Assembly: GCA_016931295.1 (NCBI GenBank)
Contig: JAFGEZ010000003.1
Location: forward strand, 1-64,000
Origin: Candidatus Krumholzibacteriota bacterium
GTDB taxonomy: Bacteria; Krumholzibacteriota; Krumholzibacteriia; Krumholzibacteriales; Krumholzibacteriaceae
Direction of reading: 5' to 3'
DNA length: 64,000 bases
A program made the position numbers and the translations under genes. How positions within the stretch are numbered: the stretch's first letter is position 1; each line of letters opens with the position of its first letter. A model generated the notes under the pieces. It was not told where the DNA came from, searched no databases, and saw only the letters and a program-made list of their open reading frames with translations. Below, one piece after another: positions 35,160 through 43,878 of the stretch.

Positions 35160-36032
35160 GTGGGTGAGATATTCGCCCTGACGACCGCTTTGATCTGGGC
35201 GATGGCCGTGATCCTGCTCAAGAAGTCGGGGGAGCGGATCCCGCCCTTCGTGCTCAACTATTTCCGGGTCGCCGTCTCCGGCACGCTCTTCGTCGTCACG
35301 ATCCTCGTCGGCCGCGTCCAGTTCTTCGGACGGGCGCCCCTTGCGGACTACCTCGTTCTCGTGCTCAGCGGAACGATCGCGATCGCCGTGTCGGACACCT
35401 TCTTCCACCGGTGCCTGAACGTGGCGGGAGCGGGGATCACGGCGATCGTGGATTGCCTGTATTCCCCCTTCGTCGTCCTGACCGCGTTCCTGCTGATCGG
35501 CGAGCGCGTCGGCCCGTGGGATCTCGTCGGCATGGGATTCATCATCGTCGGCGTGCTCGTCGCCGCCGGGCACCGCCCCCCCCCGGGCACGCCGAGGCGG
35601 CGGATCGTCGTCGGCGTCATGTGGGGCGTGCTGGCGATGGCGACGCTCGCCTTCGGGATCGTCATCGCCAAACCGGTGCTGGAGCGCCATCCGGTGCTGT
35701 GGGCCACTGCGGTCCGCCAGCTCGGCGCCCTCCTCGTCATGACGCCCGTCGCCTTCCTCGCCCGCCGGCGCGCGACGATCGCGGCCCTGCGCCCGTCGCG
35801 CCACTGGGTCTTCATGATCCCCGCGGCGGTCCTCGGTTCCTTCCTCGCCCTGCTCTTCTGGATCGCGGGGATGAAATACACGCAGGTGGGCTCGGCGGCG
35901 ATCCTCAACCAGACGAGCACGATACACATCCTCGTCTTCGCCTCGCTCTTCCTCGGCGAGCCCTTCACCCGGCGCAAGCTGGCCGCGATCATCCTCGCGG
36001 TCGCCGGGATCGTCATGGTGACCGCCCTCTAG
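35160..36032 (+). CDS. EamA/DMT-superfamily transporter
   Basis: A 290-residue inner-membrane protein with about ten hydrophobic helices in two EamA repeats (first half ending in LIGERVGPWDLVGMGFIIVGVLVA, second in LFLGEPFTRRKLAAIILAVAGIVM). Members export or import small metabolites, and the substrate here is unknown. The GTG start at 35160 is inferred because the first helix begins at once. It is 85 bases downstream of the S46 gene and convergent with the large cysteine-protease gene. Confidence 0.88.
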   Translation: MGEIFALTTALIWAMAVILLKKSGERIPPFVLNYFRVAVSGTLFVVTILVGRVQFFGRAPLADYLVLVLSGTIAIAVSDTFFHRCLNVAGAGITAIVDCLYSPFVVLTAFLLIGERVGPWDLVGMGFIIVGVLVAAGHRPPPGTPRRRIVVGVMWGVLAMATLAFGIVIAKPVLERHPVLWATAVRQLGALLVMTPVAFLARRRATIAALRPSRHWVFMIPAAVLGSFLALLFWIAGMKYTQVGSAAILNQTSTIHILVFASLFLGEPFTRRKLAAIILAVAGIVMVTAL

Positions 36033-36040
36033 GCGGGCGC

Positions 36041-36063
36041 GGCCCGGTTTCCGGGGCCGGGCC
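36041..36063. terminator. Possible shared hairpin between convergent genes
   Basis: GGCCCGG (36041-36047) pairs with CCGGGCC (36057-36063) in the 61-base gap between the two convergent genes. No T run follows on either strand, so a terminator function is only suggested by position. Confidence 0.3.
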
Positions 36064-36093
36064 AAGGTGGATCGGCCGCCGGATCGCGTCCGG

Positions 36094-39000
36094 TCAGCGG
36101 AGGTAGACGATCTTCCTCGTGGATACGAACGACCCCGTTCCCATGCGCAGGAAATAGACGCCGGAGGCGACGCCGCGTCCCGTGTCGTCCCGTCCGTTCC
36201 AGACGACCGTGTGGACGCCGCCGGGCATCCAACCCCGGACGAGCGAGCGAACGAGCCGGCCGGCCGGGTCGTAGACGGCCACGTCGACCGGGGCGGGCCC
36301 GGCCAGCGAGAAGCGGATCGTCGTCGTGCCGTTGAAGGGGTTGGGGAAATTCTGTTGCAGGCCGTTCGCGGCCGGCGCGGCGTCGCCGCCACCGGTCGCC
36401 TGCGCCTCGATGGAGAAGAGCCCGTCGCTCGCGTCCTCGCCCGTGTTGCCGGCGACGTCCCACGCGATCACCCGGACGCGGCACGAATCGCCGGCCGGGC
36501 CGTCGGCGATCCAGGAGAGAAGCGTGTCGCCCGGGGCGGCCGCGGCGATCTCGGTCCAGGCGCCGCCGCCGTTCCTCGACAGCTGCACGCTCACCGAATC
36601 CACCGCGCGGTCGTCCCCGGCAATCCATCTCACGTGCAGCGTGTCCCCGATCCCGACCGACTCGCCCCCGACGGGGGCGGCGAGGACCACGGTCGGCGGA
36701 ACACGGTCGGCGCCGGCCACGCAGGCCCCCGACTGCGCCGCGTATCCGCCGCCGTAGAGGAGGCTGCCCACCGCGGAGACCCGGTAGAACCAGCAGCCCG
36801 ACGCCTCCTCGTGGAGCCAGGTGTTCTCGACGGGCGGAACGGCGGCGAGGAAGGTCGCCGCCGACGGGACGAACCCGTCGACGGTGTCGCCGTAGACGGC
36901 GAACCAGGCGAGACCGCCGGGAAGCATCCCGTCCCAGGAGAGGGCGATCGACGTGTCGCCCGCGGCCACCGCCGCGAGGTTCGCCACGCGGGGGGGCGCC
37001 GCCGTATCGGCCCCCGGGCCGCCGTGCATCCCCAGGTCGGCGCGCGAGCCGTCCGGGTCGGCGCCTCCCGCCGGGTCGCCGGCGTCGATCCCCGCGGAGT
37101 GCACGAGGAGCTGGTAGTCCATCGAGGCCGTATCGGCGAAGAGCGGATCCCCGGCGACGTTCGTCGAATCCGGCGTGAAGCCGTCGCAGTCGAGGGGCAG
37201 GTTGCCCCAGAGGCCGTTCCAGGAGAAGGTGAAGCCCGGGCCCGCCGCGTACACGCCGTTGCCGGCGCCGTTGGTGACGAGGTTGTTCTCCAGGGCGAGG
37301 GAGACGGGATTCGAGACGAAGATGTTCCCTCCCTGGTAGCCGGCGCGGTTCCTGTCGACGGTGTTGTTCTGCACGAGGCCCCAGCAGCTGTCCGCGTTGA
37401 CGCCGCCGGCGAGGATCCCCGCCTCGTTGTCGGAAACGAGGCAGTTCTTTATCCCGATGAGGCCGGCTCGATGGCTGATGCCGCCGGCCGAGGAGACGGC
37501 CGAGTTGCCCGTGACGATCGTCTTCGAGAGGAAGAGGGAGGAACGGATGACGCAGATGCCGCCCCCGACGTCGAGGCAGTCGTTGCCGGCGAGGGTGTCG
37601 CCGTCGGATGCGACCGAGCCGAGCTCGACGTAGACGCCGCCCCCCTTCGCGTAGCCGTCGTTGTTTTCGAAGCGGTTCCCCCGGAGCGTCACGTCGGCGT
37701 GGAGGGCGTAGAGCGCGCCGCCGGCCCTCGGCCCGGTGTAGTCCGGATGCGGGGCGCAGTCGTGCACGTGATTGCCCTCGATCGTCGCGTCGACGTCGTA
37801 GAGGTAGATCCCGCCGCCGCTCTGTGCCGCGCAGCCGTCGATCTCGTTACCCTCGATGACGACCGATCCCGTGTGGCAGGCGATCGCGCCGCCGCCGCTG
37901 AAACCGCTGATCGAGGTGTAGCCGGTGGCGGCGAAGCGGTTGTTCCGGATGACGGGCGAGGCGACGTAGCTGAAGACGCCGCCGCCGTAGCCCCCGGCGG
38001 CGGGAAGGTTGGCCTCGCGCCCCGTTCCGCCCGTGATCGTGAACCCCTCGATCCCGCAGGGAGCGGGGCCGACGTTCATGAAGGAGACGGGGGAGCCCCC
38101 GCTGTGGATCGTCGTGACGTGGAGGCCGGGATCGCGCTCGAGGAAACCGGCGTTCCAGCCGCCCATGAGATAGACGGCCTTCTCGACGGTGACGGCTTCG
38201 TTGTAGACGCCCGTTTCCACCATCACCGTGTCGCCCGGTTCGGCCGCGTCGACGGCCGTCTGGATGTCGGTGGCCGCCCACGCGGGCAGCGAGTACGGGG
38301 GGATGTCGCCGCCGGTCGGCGAGACGAACCGGTAGGGAGGGCCCTGGATGGTGAAATCCCCGTCGCTCCAGTCGAGTCCGCCGACAATTCCGGCGTAGCC
38401 GTACCAGGCGATCGCCTTGACACGCGCGGTGGCGACGGGAAGATTGGGGACGGTCCACTCGCAGCTCGTCGCGCCGACGATCCCCGAGGCGATCGTCTCG
38501 GGCCACGTGACGCCTCCGTCGAGGCTCAAAAAGAGCGTCACCGAGTCGGGCACGGCGCGGGAGACCGTCCACTCTATCGTCTGCGTGGAGCCGACCGGCA
38601 GGATCTCGCCGCCGTTCGGGGAGTCGACGCGCACGAAGACGTCCCAGGGATCGTACTGGATCTGGTAGGTGCCATACCCGATGTTGTTGTTGCCGTATTT
38701 CACGTAGCCGAACCCGTCCTCGCCCCAGCCGGTGCCCCAGGAGTTCTTGATGATCCACGCGCCCTCGCCGCCGCAGAGGTTGTCGTTCCAGCCGACGATG
38801 AGGACGGCATGGTAGCCGACGACCTCGTCCTCCCAGGAGAAGCAGCCCGAGGCGTAGTCGTAGAAGCGGTCGACGATGTCGATCGTCGTGTAGACGGGGC
38901 CGGTGAGGAGGGCTTCCTTTATCGAGTTGACGTCGTTCGAGACGCTCGCCCAGCCGGCGAGGTGCCCCTGGATCTCGCAGTTCTCCTCGGTGCAGGGGAG

Positions 39001-39546
39001 GTCGTCGCGGATCTGGTAGGGGTTGCAGGACTCGAGCGTGGCGCCGTATCCGAAGATGGCGCGGTAGGCCGAGACGGCCCAGCCGCCATCGCAGCCCGAA
39101 TCGTACGGGTTGCAGTCGATCACCGTCTGTTCGGAGAGGTCGAGGCTCCGCTCCTCGAAAATGAGGATGTGCGATTCCATCTGGCCGACGGCGGCGAAGG
39201 CCCAGCAGGAGCCGCAGGAGCGCTGGTCCCTCGCGGGGGTCGTGCCGCCGAGCGTCCGCCAGTCGAGGACGGCGTCGTAGGTCGCCCCGGCGGGCGCGGT
39301 GATGACGGGGAGGCGTTCGTCCACGGGAAGGGGCGGGAGCTGCCCGAGACGCATCAGCTTCTCGGCCCGACTGAGGTCGGAGAGCGGCGTGCGCTTCGCG
39401 CGCCAGTCGTATTCGTGCTGTTCGAGGTGGCGGTTGAGGCGTTCGATCCGCTCGTCGGTCTCGTCGGAGAAGGCTGGGGTGGCCGGCGCCGCGAGGGCGG
39501 CGAGCAGCGCCGCGGCGGCGAGCCGCGCGATGATTCTCGTTCGCAT
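36094..39546 (-). CDS. Secreted papain-like protease with beta-helix and C-terminal sorting domain
   Basis: A 1150-residue exported protein. Signal peptide 1-27. A C1A peptidase domain spans about 85-300, with Q108, catalytic C114 (SCGSCWAF), H246 (GYHAVLIVGW) and N268 (IKNSWGTGWGEDGFG). Ig-like repeats (DSPNGGEIL, WSDGDF) come next. A right-handed beta-helix of repeated GGG-xx-N motifs occupies about 430-800. Fibronectin/Ig-like modules follow. The last 85 residues are a FlgD-like/T9SS type-A sorting domain (NFPNPFNGTTTIRFSL, GVASGVYFLRM). It is likely surface-anchored or released by a type IX system whose genes are not in the window. ATG 39546 follows AAAGGGA. Confidence 0.9.
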   Translation of the reverse strand: MRTRIIARLAAAALLAALAAPATPAFSDETDERIERLNRHLEQHEYDWRAKRTPLSDLSRAEKLMRLGQLPPLPVDERLPVITAPAGATYDAVLDWRTLGGTTPARDQRSCGSCWAFAAVGQMESHILIFEERSLDLSEQTVIDCNPYDSGCDGGWAVSAYRAIFGYGATLESCNPYQIRDDLPCTEENCEIQGHLAGWASVSNDVNSIKEALLTGPVYTTIDIVDRFYDYASGCFSWEDEVVGYHAVLIVGWNDNLCGGEGAWIIKNSWGTGWGEDGFGYVKYGNNNIGYGTYQIQYDPWDVFVRVDSPNGGEILPVGSTQTIEWTVSRAVPDSVTLFLSLDGGVTWPETIASGIVGATSCEWTVPNLPVATARVKAIAWYGYAGIVGGLDWSDGDFTIQGPPYRFVSPTGGDIPPYSLPAWAATDIQTAVDAAEPGDTVMVETGVYNEAVTVEKAVYLMGGWNAGFLERDPGLHVTTIHSGGSPVSFMNVGPAPCGIEGFTITGGTGREANLPAAGGYGGGVFSYVASPVIRNNRFAATGYTSISGFSGGGAIACHTGSVVIEGNEIDGCAAQSGGGIYLYDVDATIEGNHVHDCAPHPDYTGPRAGGALYALHADVTLRGNRFENNDGYAKGGGVYVELGSVASDGDTLAGNDCLDVGGGICVIRSSLFLSKTIVTGNSAVSSAGGISHRAGLIGIKNCLVSDNEAGILAGGVNADSCWGLVQNNTVDRNRAGYQGGNIFVSNPVSLALENNLVTNGAGNGVYAAGPGFTFSWNGLWGNLPLDCDGFTPDSTNVAGDPLFADTASMDYQLLVHSAGIDAGDPAGGADPDGSRADLGMHGGPGADTAAPPRVANLAAVAAGDTSIALSWDGMLPGGLAWFAVYGDTVDGFVPSAATFLAAVPPVENTWLHEEASGCWFYRVSAVGSLLYGGGYAAQSGACVAGADRVPPTVVLAAPVGGESVGIGDTLHVRWIAGDDRAVDSVSVQLSRNGGGAWTEIAAAAPGDTLLSWIADGPAGDSCRVRVIAWDVAGNTGEDASDGLFSIEAQATGGGDAAPAANGLQQNFPNPFNGTTTIRFSLAGPAPVDVAVYDPAGRLVRSLVRGWMPGGVHTVVWNGRDDTGRGVASGVYFLRMGTGSFVSTRKIVYLR

Positions 39547-39644
39547 GCAGTCCCTTTCGTCGTCTTTCCGGTGGCGCCGGCCGCAAGGCGGCCGGACAGA
39601 GCAGTGCGGCAACGGGGCGCCGCGACGCCCCATTGTCGTTACTC

Positions 39645-39674
39645 ATTGTAACATATGTCCATTACGCGTGTAAA
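39645..39674 (-). promoter_or_regulatory. Promoter of the secreted protease gene
   Basis: On the minus strand TTTACA (39669-39674), 18-base spacer and TACAAT (39645-39650), each one mismatch from consensus. It lies in an AT-rich patch (39635-39680) of the 362-base divergent gap 39547-39908. The roughly 90-base leader holds two perfect short stems (39614-39631 and 39577-39595). Confidence 0.6.
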
Positions 39675-39734
39675 CCGCCATGTGCCGGGCGTGGTGCCGC
39701 GGTCCGGTTGGAACTCGCGAGCGCCACGCGTGTA
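39664..39734. repeat. 9-bp direct repeat ACGCGTGTA in divergent promoter region
   Basis: ACGCGTGTA occurs at 39664-39672 and again at 39726-39734. The first copy overlaps the minus-strand -35 box. The second is directly before a TTGACA-like sequence on the plus strand. It may be a regulator-binding pair, but with two copies only, chance is possible. Confidence 0.3.
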
Positions 39735-39908
39735 CGTTGACAGAGGAGCGGCCGCCGGGCCCGGCGCCCGGAGGCGTTTCGCCCTTGCGCGGCTCGGGGG
39801 TGTTGCCGTATCGTGTTGGGCGCCCCGTTTCGCCGCGGGCGCGACATCCACCCGATATCGTTCGCCGTTTGGACGGGCCGAGCCCGTCCGCGGGGAGAGG
39901 AAGATGCG

Positions 39909-40898
39909 ATGGCCATCGACGTCAAGCAGATCGGAGAGAAGGTCGAGAAGGAGAGCGCCCTTCTCGCGCGGGTGCGGAGCGAGATCGCGCGGGCGATCGT
40001 CGGACAGGAGTATCTCGTCGAGCGGCTTTTGATCGGGATGCTCTGCAACAACCACGTGCTGATCGAGGGAGTGCCCGGGCTGGCGAAGACCCTCGCCGTG
40101 ACGACGCTCTCGCGCGTCGTCCGCGCCTCCTTCCACCGGATCCAGTTCACACCGGACCTCCTGCCGGCGGACCTCGTCGGCACGCTGATCTACAATCCGC
40201 GCTCGGGGGAGTTCACCACCAGGAAGGGACCGATCTTCGCCAACATCATCCTCGCCGACGAGATCAACCGCGCGCCGGCGAAGGTGCAGAGCGCCCTCCT
40301 CGAGGCGATGCAGGAGCGCCAGGTGACGATCGGCGACGAGAGCCACGTTCTCGAGGAGCCCTTCCTCGTGCTCGCCACGCAGAACCCGATCGAGCAGGAG
40401 GGGACCTACCCGCTTCCCGAGGCGCAGGTCGACCGGTTCATGCTCAAGCTCCGCGTCACCTACCCGACGAAAGAGCAGGAGAAGCTCATCCTGCAGCGGA
40501 TGGCGACGAGCGATCCGTCGATCCGGATCGAGCCGGTCATGGAGCCCGGCGACATCCTCAGGCTTCGCCGGCTCACCGACGAGATCTACATGGACGAGAA
40601 AATCGAGGACTACATCGTCGACGTCGTGCAGGCGACGCGCACGCCTGACGCGTACGGGCTCGACGTCGGCGGCCTGATCCTCTACGGGGCCTCGCCGCGC
40701 GCGACGATCTTCCTCGCGATGGCCGCGCGGGCGCACGCCCTGCTCCAGGGACGCGCGTACGTGACGCCGCAGGACGTCAAGTCGATCGGCATGGACGTCC
40801 TCCGTCACCGCGTCATCGTCACCTACGAGGCCGAGGCCGAGGAGAAGACGAGCGAGGACGTCGTCTCCGCGATATTCGACAGCGTCGCCGTGCCATGA
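39909..40898 (+). CDS. MoxR-family AAA+ ATPase
   Basis: A 329-residue AAA+ chaperone-like ATPase. Walker A is EGVPGLAKT at residues 53-61, Walker B is IILADEINRAP, sensor 1 is ATQNPIEQEGTYPLPEAQ and arginine-finger region DRFMLK follows. MoxR proteins are thought to remodel or insert metal into von Willebrand-factor-A (VWA) proteins encoded nearby, and two such genes (batA, batB) and a DUF58 gene follow. GGGGAGAGG precedes ATG 39909. Its stop overlaps the DUF58 start, beginning a nine-gene operon (39909-49806). Confidence 0.94.
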   Translation: MAIDVKQIGEKVEKESALLARVRSEIARAIVGQEYLVERLLIGMLCNNHVLIEGVPGLAKTLAVTTLSRVVRASFHRIQFTPDLLPADLVGTLIYNPRSGEFTTRKGPIFANIILADEINRAPAKVQSALLEAMQERQVTIGDESHVLEEPFLVLATQNPIEQEGTYPLPEAQVDRFMLKLRVTYPTKEQEKLILQRMATSDPSIRIEPVMEPGDILRLRRLTDEIYMDEKIEDYIVDVVQATRTPDAYGLDVGGLILYGASPRATIFLAMAARAHALLQGRAYVTPQDVKSIGMDVLRHRVIVTYEAEAEEKTSEDVVSAIFDSVAVP

Positions 40899-41770
40899 TC
40901 CCGAAGGAACTCGCAAGACAGATCCGCGTGCTCCAGATCACGACCCGGAAGGTCGTCAACGACGTGCTCGCCGGCGAGTACGGCAGCGTCTTCAAGGGCC
41001 GCGGCATGGAATTCGACGAGGTGCGCGCGTACATCCCCGGCGACGAGATCCGGACGATCGATTGGAACGTCACCGCCCGCACCGGCGAGCCCTACGTGAA
41101 GCGGTTCGTCGAGGAGCGGGAGCTCACCGTGTTCTTCCTCGTCGATCTCTCCGCCTCGGGCGCCTTCGGATCGGTGCGGAAGCTGAAGAACGAGGTCGCG
41201 GCCGAGTTCTGCGCCCTCCTCTCGTTCTCCGCCGTCAAGAACAACGACAAGGTGGGGCTGATCCTCTTCACCGACGGCGTGGAGAAGTTCATCCCGCCGA
41301 AGAAGGGCACGCGCCACGTGCTGCGCGTGATACGCGAGCTGCTCGATTTCAGGCCGCGCCAGGCGCGAACGGACATCGTCGGGGCGCTCGACTACCTCGG
41401 CAAGGTCACCACGAAGCGCGCCGTCGTCTTCCTCGTCTCCGACTTCCAGGCCGAGGGGTTCGAGCGCTCGCTGCGCGTGATCGGCAAGCGGCACGACCTC
41501 GTCGCCGTCACCATCGCCGATCCCCGCGAGGTCAGGCTTCCCGACGTGGGACTGATCGAGCTCGAGGACGCGGAGACGGGCGAGACGGTCCTCGTCGACA
41601 CCTCCAGCGCGGCCGTCCGGCGCCGGTACGAGACGCTGGGGCGCGAGCGCGCCGGGCGTTTCCGCGAGCTCTTCGCCTCGATGGGCGTCGACCAGATCGA
41701 GCTGGGCACCGACGAGGACTACGTGCCGAAGCTCGTCGGCTTCTTCCGGTCGCGGGAAAGGCGGTACTAG
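40895..41770 (+). CDS. DUF58 protein (VWA-like)
   Basis: A 291-residue DUF58 protein, the usual partner of MoxR. The hallmark RGMEFDEVRAYIPGDEIRTIDWNVTAR is present at about 36-62, followed by a VWA-like core with a metal-site motif VDLSASG. No membrane segment. The ATGA overlap with moxR shows translational coupling. It is inferred to act as adaptor or substrate of the MoxR ATPase at the inner face of the membrane. Confidence 0.92.
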   Translation: MIPKELARQIRVLQITTRKVVNDVLAGEYGSVFKGRGMEFDEVRAYIPGDEIRTIDWNVTARTGEPYVKRFVEERELTVFFLVDLSASGAFGSVRKLKNEVAAEFCALLSFSAVKNNDKVGLILFTDGVEKFIPPKKGTRHVLRVIRELLDFRPRQARTDIVGALDYLGKVTTKRAVVFLVSDFQAEGFERSLRVIGKRHDLVAVTIADPREVRLPDVGLIELEDAETGETVLVDTSSAAVRRRYETLGRERAGRFRELFASMGVDQIELGTDEDYVPKLVGFFRSRERRY

Positions 41771-41771
41771 G

Positions 41772-42827
41772 ATGGACGATCGCGAAGCGAAGAAGGGACT
41801 CCGGCTGACCCTGGACCGGCGGGGGGACGGCGCGGGCCGGCGCAGCGGGTCGACGACGGCGCTCCTCGTCGTGGCGATCGTTCTCGTCGCGGCCGACCTC
41901 TTTCTCGCGCTCCGCGGCCGCGGGGCGGACCCGGCGGGGCTGCCCGCGGCGGATGCGCGGGATCTCGCCCTGCAACTCGAGGAACGGGGGCTGCTGGCGG
42001 CGGCCGGAAACGCCTGGACGGAATATCTCGCCGTCGCCCGGCCCGGCCGGGAGGCCTCGGGAAAGGTCTGGTACCGGATCGGGAAGCTCAGGCAGGAGGA
42101 GGGCGACTGGGAGGGCGCACTCGACGCCTTCTATCGGTCGGAGGCCCACGCGAGGCTGCCGGAGCTCGAGACGGAGATCGGGCGTCGGAGCGCCGAGTGC
42201 CTCGAGCAGCTCGGACGCTTCGCGGCCCTGCGCCGGGAGCTCGAGGAGCGCACGGCGGCGACGCCGGCCGACAGCGCCGCCGGCGGGCGGATCGTCGCGG
42301 AGATCGGCGACTGGAAGATCCGTCGCGCCGACCTCGACAGGCTGATCGAGGCGGAGATCGAGACACAACTCGAGGCAATGGCCGGCGAACTCCCCGCCGA
42401 GGCCCGGAGAACGCAGAAGGAACGGATGCTCGAGGCGGCCGTCGACGGCGGGCGCGCCGCATGGCTCGAGCGCTTCATCGCCGAGGAACTCCTCTACCGG
42501 CGGGCCCGCGAGGAGGGGATCGCCGACGAGCCGGCGGTCGCCGCGCTCCGGCGGAACCTCGAGCGGAAGCTCCTCGCGGGGCGTTTCCTCGAACGTTCCT
42601 TCGAGACGATCGAGATCGGGCCGGAGGATCTGCGGCGCTGGTACGACGCGCACGCGGAGGAGCTCGCCGGCGACGACGGCGTCACGCCGGCCTTCGATGC
42701 TGCCCGGGAGCGTGTCCTGGCCGCGGTGCGGGCCGAAAGGGAGGCCGCCATCGTGCGGGAGACGGTCGGCGAACTGATGCGCCGCTACGGCGCCGTCATC
42801 CACCGGGAGGCGCTGGAGGAGCCATGA
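41772..42827 (+). CDS. Membrane-anchored TPR/SurA-like protein without a parvulin domain
   Basis: A 351-residue protein with a cytoplasmic basic start, one transmembrane helix (about 28-46), a short TPR-like helical region (60-150) and a SurA/PrsA-type N-terminal chaperone fold (IGDWKIRRADLDRLIE, then FIAEELLYRRAREEGI and LRRWYDAHAEELA). In ordinary SurA/PrsA proteins a parvulin isomerase domain of about 90 residues follows WYDAH. Here only eight or nine residues separate it from the closing helix (FDAARERVLAAVR). It would be a periplasmic chaperone-like component peculiar to this Bat operon. The family assignment is by pattern only. Confidence 0.65.
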   Translation: MDDREAKKGLRLTLDRRGDGAGRRSGSTTALLVVAIVLVAADLFLALRGRGADPAGLPAADARDLALQLEERGLLAAAGNAWTEYLAVARPGREASGKVWYRIGKLRQEEGDWEGALDAFYRSEAHARLPELETEIGRRSAECLEQLGRFAALRRELEERTAATPADSAAGGRIVAEIGDWKIRRADLDRLIEAEIETQLEAMAGELPAEARRTQKERMLEAAVDGGRAAWLERFIAEELLYRRAREEGIADEPAVAALRRNLERKLLAGRFLERSFETIEIGPEDLRRWYDAHAEELAGDDGVTPAFDAARERVLAAVRAEREAAIVRETVGELMRRYGAVIHREALEEP

Positions 42828-43876
42828 GCGATTTGCGCGGCATGAAAACCTCTTTCGCGGCGGCGGCGTCGCGGCGCACGCGGGCGGCCGTCGTTCTCTG
42901 CCTTCTTCTCGCCGGGGGATGCGGCGAGGCCGGGGGCGGAAACGAGGAGACGTGGGAGATCGACCGCACGGTCACGCGCGGTCCCGTCGATTTCCGCGTC
43001 GCGGTGAGCCGGGAATCGGTCACGATCGCCGACCGGCTGACGATGCTGCTCGAGGCGCGCGCGCGGGACGGCTGGGAGGCCGAGCTGCCGCGCTTCGGCG
43101 ACAAGCTCGACCGCTTCGGCATCGTCGACTACCGGTCGCCCCAGCCCGAGCTCGCCGCCGACGGCACGGTCGTCTCGAGGCGGTACTACGAGCTCGAGCC
43201 CTTCCTCTCGGGCGAATACCGCATTCCGCCGATGAAACTGACCTTCTCGCGCGAGGGGGACACCCTCGTCTACGCGCTCGAGTCGGACACGATCGCCGTC
43301 CGGGTCGGATCCCTTCTCCCCGATTCGACGCGGCTCACGGCGCAGCAGGCCGGCCGCTACGCGATACGCGACATCCAGGGTCCGGTCTCCTTCCCGCCCG
43401 ACCGCCGCCCGGCGTGGATCGCGATCGGCGCGCTCGTCGCGGCCGGGGCGGTCGCCGCGGTCGTCATTCTCCGGCGCCGCCGCGCCCGGTCCGTCCCGCC
43501 GCCCGTGCCGGCGCACGTGAAGGCCTTCCGGCGACTCGAGGATCTCCTCGCTTCCAACATGACGGAGGAGGGGCGCTACGGCGAGTTCACCGCGGCGGTG
43601 GCGGACGTGCTGCGCGTCTATATCGAGGACCGGTTCGGCCTCCGCGCCCCGGAGATGACGACGGAGGAGTTCCTCTCCGCGGCGGAGTCGGGAATCGACG
43701 CCGCGCCGGAGCGCACCGGCATCCTCCGCGATTTCCTCCGGCACTGCGACCTGGTCAAGTTCGCCGCCCTCGAACCGTCGGCAGCGGACGTCACGCGCAC
43801 CTTCGAGACCTGCCGCGATTTCATCGACGCGACGAAGGAGGAGGTGGAGCGGACGCCCGTCGAGGGGGCCGCGTGA
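42824..43876 (+). CDS. BatD-like lipoprotein with cytoplasmic tail
   Basis: A 350-residue protein beginning with a lipobox (CLLLAGGC, near residue 28). The periplasmic domain is beta-rich, with a transmembrane helix at about 197-217 (AIGALVAAGAVAAVVIL) and a basic linker. The cytoplasmic helical tail (FRRLEDLLASNMTEEG, VADVLRVYIEDRFGL) resembles the tail of the full-length BatD later in the operon. A lipid anchor plus a transmembrane helix is unusual, and the lipobox could instead be a cleaved or uncleaved start. It overlaps the upstream gene (ATGA) and batA. Confidence 0.65.
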   Translation: MSDLRGMKTSFAAAASRRTRAAVVLCLLLAGGCGEAGGGNEETWEIDRTVTRGPVDFRVAVSRESVTIADRLTMLLEARARDGWEAELPRFGDKLDRFGIVDYRSPQPELAADGTVVSRRYYELEPFLSGEYRIPPMKLTFSREGDTLVYALESDTIAVRVGSLLPDSTRLTAQQAGRYAIRDIQGPVSFPPDRRPAWIAIGALVAAGAVAAVVILRRRRARSVPPPVPAHVKAFRRLEDLLASNMTEEGRYGEFTAAVADVLRVYIEDRFGLRAPEMTTEEFLSAAESGIDAAPERTGILRDFLRHCDLVKFAALEPSAADVTRTFETCRDFIDATKEEVERTPVEGAA

Positions 43877-43878
43877 CC

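Noticed and set aside
36094-39546. Repeats in the beta-helix region as DNA-level tandem repeats
   Set aside because: The GGG/N motifs recur in the protein only. At DNA level the copies differ in length and sequence, so no repeat array is called.
39737-39765. TTGACA at 39737 as a promoter for moxR
   Set aside because: No -10-like sequence occurs 16-18 bases downstream; the stretch there is pure GC.
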